Below, one piece after another: positions 58,027 through 64,000 of a stretch of DNA of 64,000 nt (position 1 is the first letter of the stretch; each line of letters opens with the position of its first letter). The DNA comes from Tabrizicola_A aquatica. Lineage in GTDB: Bacteria > Pseudomonadota > Alphaproteobacteria > Rhodobacterales > Rhodobacteraceae. Position numbers and translations under genes: made by a program. The stretch lies in NCBI GenBank assembly GCA_965194375.1, contig OZ239428.1. One strand, written 5' to 3'. The notes below the pieces were generated by a model, which saw only the letters and a list, made by a program, of their open reading frames with translations, searched no databases and was not told the DNA's origin.

Positions 58027-58761
58027 GTGCAGGAGGCCTATCAGATCATGGGCGAGAGCCGTCCGGGGCGCTGGCTGGTGACCTGCGATCATGCGTCCAA
58101 TCGGGTGCCGGATTGGGTGGGGGCCGGGTCTTTGGGCATCGCGCCCGAGGATATGGCGCGGCATATCGCATGGGATGTGGGCGCAGCGGGGCTGACCCGC
58201 GCGCTGGCCGAGGCCTTGGACAGCCCGGCGATCCTGTCGGATTTCTCGCGTTTGGTGATTGACCCGAACCGGGGCGAGGATGACCCGACCTTGGTGATGC
58301 GGCTTTATGACGGCACGATCATTCCCGCCAATCGGTATCTGGATGAAGCGGGGATTGAAGAGCGGCTGGCGCGGCTTTATCGGCCCTATCATTCCGCCTA
58401 TGCCCAGCTTGCCGCGCGGCGCGAGGATACGGTGATCGTCGCCATCCATTCCTTTACCCCCTGCCTGAAGGGCCGCCCGCCCCGGCCTTGGCATGTGGGC
58501 GTCCTCCATTCGCATCTGGACAGCCGGTTTTCGCTGCCGCTGATTGCGCGGCTTCAGGCCGAGGCAGATCTCTGTGTGGGCGACAACGAGCCCTACAACG
58601 GCCACCTGCCCGGCGATGCGATTGATCGGCATGCCTTGGCCGTGGGGCGGCACAACACGCTGATTGAGCTGCGCAATGATCTGATTGCGACCGAGGGCCA
58701 ACAGCGCGCGTGGGCTGCGCGGCTGGCGCCGATCTTGCAAGAGGTCTTGGCGGCGCTTTAG
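58027..58761 (+). CDS. N-formylglutamate amidohydrolase-like protein
   Basis: 244 residues from a GTG at 58027 (ATG at 58048 also possible). Blocks LVTCDHASNRVPDW, SRLVIDPNRGEDDP, VAIHSFTPC and GDNEPYNGHLPGDAI match the HutG/N-formylglutamate amidohydrolase family, a zinc hydrolase. The actual substrate is uncertain because no other hut gene is nearby. Convergent with dat, overlapping by 4 bases. Confidence 0.85.
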   Translation: MQEAYQIMGESRPGRWLVTCDHASNRVPDWVGAGSLGIAPEDMARHIAWDVGAAGLTRALAEALDSPAILSDFSRLVIDPNRGEDDPTLVMRLYDGTIIPANRYLDEAGIEERLARLYRPYHSAYAQLAARREDTVIVAIHSFTPCLKGRPPRPWHVGVLHSHLDSRFSLPLIARLQAEADLCVGDNEPYNGHLPGDAIDRHALAVGRHNTLIELRNDLIATEGQQRAWAARLAPILQEVLAAL

Positions 58762-59618
58762 ACCGCCGCGCGGCGCATCTCATCAAGGTAGATCTCGCGC
58801 AGACGCGCGACGATATGGCTGGGTTTGCCGGTGCCCACCGCTTTGCCGTCCACCTCGACCACCGGCATGACAAAGGCCGATGCGCTGGAGATGAAGGCCT
58901 CATCGGCCGCTTGCGCCTCGGCGATGGTGAAGGGGCGTTCCTCCACCTCCATCTGTGCCTCGGTGGCAAAGCGCAAAACGGCGGCGCGGGTGATGCCGTG
59001 CAGGATGTCATGCGAGAGCTGGCGGGTGATGATGCGGTTGCCCTTGACGATATAGGCGTTGTTCGAAGTGCCTTCGGTCACCACGCCGTCTTCGACGAAC
59101 CAGCTGTCATCGACCCCGGCCTTTTTGGCGGCCATCTTGCCCATCGACGGATACAAAAGCTGCACCGTTTTGATGTCGCGCCGCGCCCAGCGCAGATCGG
59201 GGATCGAGATCACCTTCATGCCGGTCTTGGCGAGTGAATTGTCGGCAAGGCCAGGCTTTGACTGGGTGAACAGCACCACGGTGGGTTCCGTCTCGGGGGT
59301 GGGATAAGCAAAGTCGCGGTCGCCGGGGTTGCCGCGCGTGACTTGCAGATAGACCATGCCCTCGGTCACGCCGTTACGGGCCACCAACTCGCGGTGAATG
59401 GCCAGCCATTCCAAGTTGTTATGGGGGTTTTTCATCTCCAACTCGCCCAAAGAGCGGGCAAGGCGCACGCAATGACCGGCAAAGTCGATCAGCTTGCCAT
59501 CCAGCACCGAGGTCACCTCGTAGACCCCATCGGCCATCAGGAAGCCACGGTCAAAGACCGAGACCTTGGCCTCATGCTCGGGCAGGTAGTCGCCATTCAG
59601 GTAAACGGTGCGGGTCAT
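58758..59618 (-). CDS. dat: D-amino-acid transaminase
   Basis: 286 residues, PLP fold type IV. Blocks: VSVFDRGFLMADGVYEV, catalytic Lys in RRDIKTVQLLY, and VTEGTSNNAYIV. Converts D-amino acids to keto acids and back, commonly D-Ala/D-Glu. Its start is 2 bases after the epimerase stop, so the two form an operon. Confidence 0.92.
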   Translation of the reverse strand: MTRTVYLNGDYLPEHEAKVSVFDRGFLMADGVYEVTSVLDGKLIDFAGHCVRLARSLGELEMKNPHNNLEWLAIHRELVARNGVTEGMVYLQVTRGNPGDRDFAYPTPETEPTVVLFTQSKPGLADNSLAKTGMKVISIPDLRWARRDIKTVQLLYPSMGKMAAKKAGVDDSWFVEDGVVTEGTSNNAYIVKGNRIITRQLSHDILHGITRAAVLRFATEAQMEVEERPFTIAEAQAADEAFISSASAFVMPVVEVDGKAVGTGKPSHIVARLREIYLDEMRRAAV

Positions 59619-59620
59619 GG

Positions 59621-60583
59621 TCAGCCCCAAAGCTCTGGTGTGGACGGATGCACGCCATGGGCATCATAGCGCAGCGGATGCTCCCGGTCTTGGGCCAGCA
59701 GAAGCGGGCCGTCAAGGTCTGTCTCATCCGCCGTCTGCGCCACCAAGACCGCAGGGGCCATCGCTAGGCTGCTGCCAACCATGCAGCCCACCATAAGACC
59801 AAAGCCAAGCCGGGCGGCTTCGTCACGTGTGCGCAGCGCCTCGGTGAGCCCCCCGGTCTTGTCGAGCTTAAGGTTCACCATGTCATATTTGCCCTTGAGC
59901 GCGGGCAGGCTGGCGGCGTCGAAACAGGATTCGTCGGCACAAACCGGCAGCGGGCGGGCGATCTCAGCGAGCATCTCATCAGCCCCCGCAGGCAAGGGTT
60001 GTTCGACCAAAGCCACCCCAAGGCGCAAAAGGTGCGGGGCAAGCTCGGTGTAAATCTCGGGCGTCCAGCCTTCATTGGCGTCGATCAGGATTTTCGCAAG
60101 CGGCGCGCCTTGGCGCACAGCCTCCAGCCGGGGCATGTCATCGGGCGTGCCGAGTTTGATCTTGAGAACCGGGCGATGGGCATGAGTGGCGGCCATGGCG
60201 CGCATCGCCTCGGGCGTGTCGAGCGATAGGGTATAGGTCACCACCTTTGGCCCCGGCTCAGGGAGGCCGGCCAGCTGCCAAACGCGGCGGCCTGCTGTTT
60301 TCGCCTCCAGATCCCACAGCGCGCAGTCCACCGCATTGCGGGCGGCACCTGGCGGAAGCGCGCTTTGCAGCGCGGCACGGGTGATGGTTTCGGGCAGGCT
60401 TTCGATCTGGGCGGTCACGGACTCAAGGCTTTCGCCATAGCGGGCATAGGGCACGCATTCGCCCCAGCCGGTGATCCCGCCGCGCGTGATGCGAACGGTC
60501 AGCACATGGGCATGGGTCTTGGACCCGCGTGAGATGGTGAACGTTTGGGCGAGGGCAAAGACGTTATGGCAGACGCTGAACAT
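59621..60583 (-). CDS. Dipeptide epimerase / N-acyl-D-glutamate racemase-like (enolase superfamily)
   Basis: 320 residues, muconate-lactonising subgroup. Catalytic KxK in LKIKLGT, metal ligands in LIDANEGW, EQPLP and CADESC, and the second Lys in NLKLDKTGG. Such enzymes epimerise L-Ala-D/L-Glu dipeptides, or in alphaproteobacteria act on N-acetyl-D-glutamate (DgcA). Adjacent D-amino-acid transaminase supports a role in D-amino-acid or murein-peptide use. Confidence 0.85.
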   Translation of the reverse strand: MFSVCHNVFALAQTFTISRGSKTHAHVLTVRITRGGITGWGECVPYARYGESLESVTAQIESLPETITRAALQSALPPGAARNAVDCALWDLEAKTAGRRVWQLAGLPEPGPKVVTYTLSLDTPEAMRAMAATHAHRPVLKIKLGTPDDMPRLEAVRQGAPLAKILIDANEGWTPEIYTELAPHLLRLGVALVEQPLPAGADEMLAEIARPLPVCADESCFDAASLPALKGKYDMVNLKLDKTGGLTEALRTRDEAARLGFGLMVGCMVGSSLAMAPAVLVAQTADETDLDGPLLLAQDREHPLRYDAHGVHPSTPELWG

Positions 60584-60584
60584 C

Positions 60585-61232
60585 TTAGAAGATCGCGAAG
60601 GTGGGCCAAAGATCAGTGGCCTTGGCCATCCCCAGAAGCTTTGCAATCGGGATCAGACCAAGGAAGACGAAGGCGTCCCGCAGGTTGTCCCACAAGCTTG
60701 CCACGTCAAAGGTCACGTCGGGTCCTGTTTTGAACAATGGCAATTTGGGGATCAATCGCGGCACGCGCACGGCATACTCATCATAGGCAGTGCCGAATTG
60801 AGCACGCAGGTATACCTCTTCCTTGGATGCAGTCACCGACAGGATCGTAAAAAAGATCAAGGTCAGCATCACGGTCAGCAGCACCGATCCAAGCATAAAG
60901 CCAAAGCCCGCCACGCCGATTGTTGAAAAGGTATATAGAGGATGCCGCATCATCGAATAAGGACCATCTTGAAACACACTTCTGTTCTTGCGACCGCCAA
61001 TATAGAGTATCGCCCAGAAACGGCCAAGCACAGCAGCAATTATCAGCAGTGTTCCAACCAATTCCATCGGTTCGAGCAGCCAAGGGTTATCGATCCAGAC
61101 GGGTCGGGAAAACACGATCAACGGCAGGAAAAGGACAAACACAATCCTTAAGGCCGTGATGCGAAGCTTTTGGTTCACCGGCGCTTTGGTACCGCTCAGA
61201 TCGAGCATTCGGAGTGTTCCTTGAGGCGTCAT
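60585..61232 (-). CDS. ICMT/PEMT-like membrane methyltransferase
   Basis: About 215 residues, or 207 from the ATG at 61208. Four or five membrane helices and the RHPLY-type SAM motif in MMRHPLYTFSTIGVAGFG with EE near YLRAQFGTAYDEYAVRVPRL. Isoprenylcysteine carboxyl methyltransferase-like proteins of bacteria mostly have unknown substrates. GC content is visibly lower than neighbours, hinting at later acquisition, yet it ends 1 base before the epimerase start. Confidence 0.78.
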   Translation of the reverse strand: MTPQGTLRMLDLSGTKAPVNQKLRITALRIVFVLFLPLIVFSRPVWIDNPWLLEPMELVGTLLIIAAVLGRFWAILYIGGRKNRSVFQDGPYSMMRHPLYTFSTIGVAGFGFMLGSVLLTVMLTLIFFTILSVTASKEEVYLRAQFGTAYDEYAVRVPRLIPKLPLFKTGPDVTFDVASLWDNLRDAFVFLGLIPIAKLLGMAKATDLWPTFAIF

Positions 61233-61331
61233 TTGCGGGCTGATGTACGTTCGTACAAAAGCAATTGCGACAGCCTGTCAAGCGATCCCTTCAAGCCCGA
61301 CAGCTTGTACAAGAGATGCTGCGCCTGCAAA

Positions 61332-61341
61332 CAAGCGCTTG
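61332..61341. promoter_or_regulatory. Short palindrome upstream of mcl1
   Basis: CAAGCGCTTG, overlapping a TTGCG-N8-CGCAA repeat (61340-61357). Possible operator 50-75 bases before the mcl1 start. Low confidence. Confidence 0.3.
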
Positions 61342-61408
61342 CGAATAGCCCCGCAATAATCTATCGCTGCGCCGCAGGAACTTGAAATTAACTTACCCGA
61401 GGCATCCG

Positions 61409-62368
61409 ATGAGCTTCCGCCTGCAGCCCGCCCCCCCTGCCCGTCCGAACCGCTGCCAGCTGTTCGGCCCCGGCTCACGCCCAGCCTTGTTTGAAAAGAT
61501 GGCAGCATCGGCGGCGGATGTCATCAATCTCGATCTGGAAGACTCGGTGGCGCCTTCGGACAAAGACGCCGCGCGGGCCAATATCATTGCCGCGATCAGC
61601 GGCATTGATTGGGGCAACAAGACCCTGTCCGTGCGGATCAACGGGTTGGATACGCCGTGGTGGTACCGCGATGTGGTGGATCTTTTGGAACAGGCCGGGC
61701 CGCGCCTTGACCAGATCATGATCCCGAAAGTGGGCTGTGCGGCTGACGTTTACGCGGTGGATGCGCTGGTGACGGCGGTAGAGCGCGCCAAGGGCCGGAC
61801 GAAGCCGATTTCCTTTGAGGTCATCATCGAGTCGGCTGCCGGGATTGCCCATGTTGAGGAAATCGCCGCCTCTTCCCCGCGCCTGCAGGCCATGAGTCTC
61901 GGTGCTGCGGATTTCGCGGCAAGCATGGGGATGCAGACGACAGGCATCGGCGGGACGCAAGAGAACTATTACATGCTGCGTGAAGGCGCAAAGCATTGGT
62001 CGGACCCGTGGCACTGGGCGCAGGCTGCCATCGTCGCGGCCTGCAGGACCCATGGCGTCTTGCCGGTGGACGGTCCCTTTGGTGATTTCTCTGACGATGA
62101 GGGCTTCCGCGCGCAGGCGCTGCGGTCCGCCACCCTTGGCATGGTCGGCAAATGGGCGATCCACCCCAAGCAGGTCGCGCTGGCCAACGAGGTCTTTACC
62201 CCCTCTGATGCCGCCGTGGCCGACGCCCGCGCCATTCTGGCCGCGATGGAAGAGGCCAAGGCCAATGGGCAGGGGGCCACGACCTATAAGGGCAAGCTGA
62301 TTGACATCGCCTCGATGAAACAGGCCGAGGTGATCGTGAAACAGTATGAACTGATCATGGGCGCCTGA
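61409..62368 (+). CDS. mcl1: L-malyl-CoA/beta-methylmalyl-CoA lyase
   Basis: 319 residues, CitE-like. The N-terminal SFRLQPAPPARPNRCQLFGP is the Rhodobacter Mcl1 hallmark; VINLDLEDSVAPSDK and SFEVIIESAAGIAHVEEI carry catalytic and metal residues. It cleaves methylmalyl-CoA and malyl-CoA in the ethylmalonyl-CoA pathway, so acetate can be assimilated without isocitrate lyase. The start at 61409 is the family norm. A hairpin ends the transcript. Confidence 0.96.
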   Translation: MSFRLQPAPPARPNRCQLFGPGSRPALFEKMAASAADVINLDLEDSVAPSDKDAARANIIAAISGIDWGNKTLSVRINGLDTPWWYRDVVDLLEQAGPRLDQIMIPKVGCAADVYAVDALVTAVERAKGRTKPISFEVIIESAAGIAHVEEIAASSPRLQAMSLGAADFAASMGMQTTGIGGTQENYYMLREGAKHWSDPWHWAQAAIVAACRTHGVLPVDGPFGDFSDDEGFRAQALRSATLGMVGKWAIHPKQVALANEVFTPSDAAVADARAILAAMEEAKANGQGATTYKGKLIDIASMKQAEVIVKQYELIMGA

Positions 62369-62515
62369 GCTAGGGGCCTGAGGAATCGTTGACAGATTGG
62401 CCCGGAACCGGGCAAGCAACGTGACTTAGCGTCAGCTTCGGGTCAGACGCCAAGAGATACCCGCGCGGGGGCTGGGAGAGGAGGCCCGAACCCGCATCCT
62501 TGGGAGGAGATGCAC

Positions 62516-62550
62516 GCCCCGTGGCCCAGCCACGGGGCGGTGCTGTTTTA
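62516..62550 (+). terminator. Terminator downstream of mcl1
   Basis: GCCCCGTGG / CCACGGGGC, 9 bp, 5-base loop, followed by GGTGCTGTTTTA. It is the main feature of the 289-base gap 62369-62657; the rest of the gap, AT-richer near 62570, probably holds the next promoter but no clear boxes. Confidence 0.7.
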
Positions 62551-62657
62551 GGGGCTAATTTCGGGTATGTCCCTGAAAATAAATCTAAAAAATGAAGATA
62601 CTTCGGCGGAACTCGGTCCTTTGCTAAGGCAGGTGCAGGGTTCATACGGAGATTTTT

Positions 62658-63140
62658 ATGCGGATCATAATATGGGCGGCTGTTGCCTTGCTGGTTGCGG
62701 CGGGGCTGGTGGTACTGGTGGGCTGGCTTTTGCCCGCAACGCGCGAGGGACGGGCCGAGACGGTGATCGATGCACCGCCCGCCCGCATTGTCGCAGTGAT
62801 CGCGGATGTGGAGGCACAAGTGGCGTGGCGCGACGGAATTGCCGCTGTGGAACGCACCGCCGAGGGTTGGGTCGAGGTGACGGCCCGGGGTGAGCGGATC
62901 AGCTTTGTCGCCGAGGAGATGAGCGAGGCGAGCATCCGCCTGCGCTTTGCCTCAGAGGCGGGCTACTCGGGGACATGGGAGGCGGTGATGACGCCGCAGG
63001 CCCAGGGCACGCAAATGAAGGTGCTGGAGCGCGCCCATATCCCTTCGCCTTTGGGGCGAATTTTGGCGCGGCTCCTCTTTAACCCGCAAGCCTTCGCCAC
63101 CAAATATCTGGCGGCACTTAAGGCACGAGCGGAGGGGTAA
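62658..63140 (+). CDS. SRPBCC-family protein with N-terminal membrane anchor
   Basis: 160 residues. A leading helix (AAVALLVAAGLVVLVGWLL) precedes a START/Bet v1-like domain (ETVIDAPPARIVAVIADVEAQVAWR) that usually binds a lipid or small hydrophobic ligand. GGAG precedes the ATG. Probably faces the periplasm. Ligand unknown. Confidence 0.78.
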   Translation: MRIIIWAAVALLVAAGLVVLVGWLLPATREGRAETVIDAPPARIVAVIADVEAQVAWRDGIAAVERTAEGWVEVTARGERISFVAEEMSEASIRLRFASEAGYSGTWEAVMTPQAQGTQMKVLERAHIPSPLGRILARLLFNPQAFATKYLAALKARAEG

Positions 63141-63143
63141 TCA

Positions 63144-63578
63144 ATGTCAGTGAAGCCACGCAAACCAACCGATTGGCGCAAGCGGTTCGACGCGCCGAAA
63201 GCACCCCATGTGGTCATGCTGCATGCCGATTTCGCAGGGGTGAAAGCTGGGAACACGATGCTGATTTCCTCTCCCGGCGAGATCGCGAACTATCTTGCCC
63301 GCATTCCCCATGGCGAGACGCGGACGGTGGACCGACTGCGCAACGAACTGGCGCGCAAGGCGGGTGCGAATTCCATGTGCCCTGTGACAACGGCGATCTA
63401 TCTGCGCGTGGTGGCCGAAGTGGCGCTGGCCGATCTGGCGGCGGGCAAGCAGCTGCATCAGGTGGTGCCCTTTTGGCGGGTGGTCACACCCGACAGCAAG
63501 GTGGCCAAGAAGCTGTCCTGTGGGCCCGACCATGTGGCGCATCTGATCGCGCTGGATCAGGGGCAAGCGGCAGGATAG
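63144..63578 (+). CDS. Conserved hypothetical, weak Atl/MGMT-like pattern
   Basis: 144 residues, basic N-terminus (KPRKPTDWRKRF), then IPHGETRTVDRLRNELARKAG and CPVTTAIYLRVVAEVAL, PFWRVVTPDSKVAKKL. The IPxGET..., PFWRV...DSK spacing vaguely recalls alkyltransferase-like proteins, but the catalytic PCHR is absent. Three bases after the SRPBCC stop, so probably co-transcribed. Confidence 0.6.
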   Translation: MSVKPRKPTDWRKRFDAPKAPHVVMLHADFAGVKAGNTMLISSPGEIANYLARIPHGETRTVDRLRNELARKAGANSMCPVTTAIYLRVVAEVALADLAAGKQLHQVVPFWRVVTPDSKVAKKLSCGPDHVAHLIALDQGQAAG

Positions 63579-63654
63579 GGCCGAGGCTGCCGGGGCGAGT
63601 TGCATCTTGCCCCGCTTCTGGCCATATAGGGGCGATCCGTCTGAAGGGTGCCCG

Positions 63655-64000
63655 ATGAACTATCTGGATTTCGAAAAGCCACTCGCCGAGATTGAAGGCA
63701 AGGCCGAGGAACTGCGGGCGCTGGCGCGCGCAAACCCGGCCATGGACGTCTCGAAAGAGGCAGAGGCGCTGGACCGCAAGTCGGACAGCCTCTTGAAAGA
63801 TCTCTATAAGTCTTTGACCCCATGGCAGAAATGCCAAGTGGCGCGCCATCCGGACCGCCCGCACACCAAAGATTACATTGAGGGGCTGTTCACCGAGTTT
63901 ACCCCGCTCGCGGGCGACCGCAGCTTTGCCGATGACCATGCGGTGATGGGCGGGATCGCGCGGTTCAATGACCTGCCCGTGGTGGTGATCGGCCATGAAA
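63655..64000 (+). CDS. accA: Acetyl-CoA carboxylase carboxyltransferase alpha (5' part)
   Basis: The first 115 codons, cut by the window end. NYLDFEKPLAEIEGKAEEL, LDRKSDSLLKDLYKSLTPWQ and VARHPDRPHTKDYIEG are the AccA N-terminal signature, followed by FADDHAVMGGIARFN. AccA and AccD transfer CO2 from carboxybiotin to acetyl-CoA, the committed step of fatty acid synthesis. GAAGGG before the ATG. Confidence 0.96.
   Translation, partial: MNYLDFEKPLAEIEGKAEELRALARANPAMDVSKEAEALDRKSDSLLKDLYKSLTPWQKCQVARHPDRPHTKDYIEGLFTEFTPLAGDRSFADDHAVMGGIARFNDLPVVVIGHE

Noticed and set aside
62567..62893. A 108-codon frame across the start of the SRPBCC gene
   Set aside because: Overlaps it out of frame; the SRPBCC gene has a better ribosome site and a sensible membrane anchor.
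1..64000. Search for tRNA, rRNA, CRISPR arrays, prophage or transposase genes
   Set aside because: None recognised by reading; no regular spacer repeats, no integrase or transposase motifs, no tRNA cloverleaf noted, though a tRNA scan was not possible.

Overview
The window comes from the photosynthesis gene cluster and its flank in a purple non-sulfur or aerobic anoxygenic phototroph of the Rhodobacteraceae. The evidence is a full pufQBALMX operon ending in pufX (a Rhodobacter-group marker) rather than pufC. It is flanked by bchCXYZ and a crt set ending in crtA, so the expected carotenoids are of the spheroidene/spheroidenone type. Other markers fit the same family: Mcl1-type malyl-CoA lyase, phaAB, a short aa3 oxidase subunit IV and high GC content. 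I do not name a species.

Layout. 1-2292: end of puhE, hemA (overlapping) and cycA, with a terminator. 2307-12307 (minus strand): bchCXYZ-pufQBALMX-dxs, closely spaced. 12428-20873: crtEF (minus) and crtDC (plus) from a shared divergent promoter, then tspO, crtIB (minus) and crtA (plus) from a second divergent promoter. 20870-25468: crtA runs into bchI-bchD-bchO-hemE through 1-4 bp start/stop overlaps. Three intergenic regions (upstream of bchC, crtE/crtD, crtI/crtA) each carry two TGT-N12-ACA palindromes, the PpsR/CrtJ operator, so the pigment genes look like one redox- and light-controlled regulon. hemA, hemE and hemF supply tetrapyrrole, and dxs, ispE, crtE and a polyprenyl synthase supply isoprenoid, all within 50 kb.

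25601-64000 is mostly ordinary alphaproteobacterial chromosome. It holds an aminotransferase, hemF, an SDR, rsmC, clpS, a D,D-carboxypeptidase, tsaC/sua5, acyl-CoA dehydrogenase, azlCD, mobA, greA, etfQO, a TPR protein with ispE, a polyprenyl synthase, phaAB, an EAL protein, tag, rplT-rpmI, pyk, a D-amino-acid transaminase/epimerase operon, mcl1 and the start of accA. No rRNA, tRNA, CRISPR array, prophage or insertion sequence was recognised, and no gene-free stretch exceeds about 300 bases.

The points most worth a second look are these. A perfect terminator stands between pufX and dxs and ends 15 nt before the dxs start, closing a possible PcrX-like 3' UTR RNA. A 24-codon ORF exactly bridges bchX and bchY by start/stop overlaps. 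The conserved N-termini of CrtC and CrtA are encoded without any canonical start codon. A short-chain dehydrogenase-like protein has lost its catalytic lysine. A REP-like palindrome and a short motif repeated at gene ends are present. Candidate operator palindromes lie upstream of pyk and phaA. I did not find a clearly new multi-gene system.
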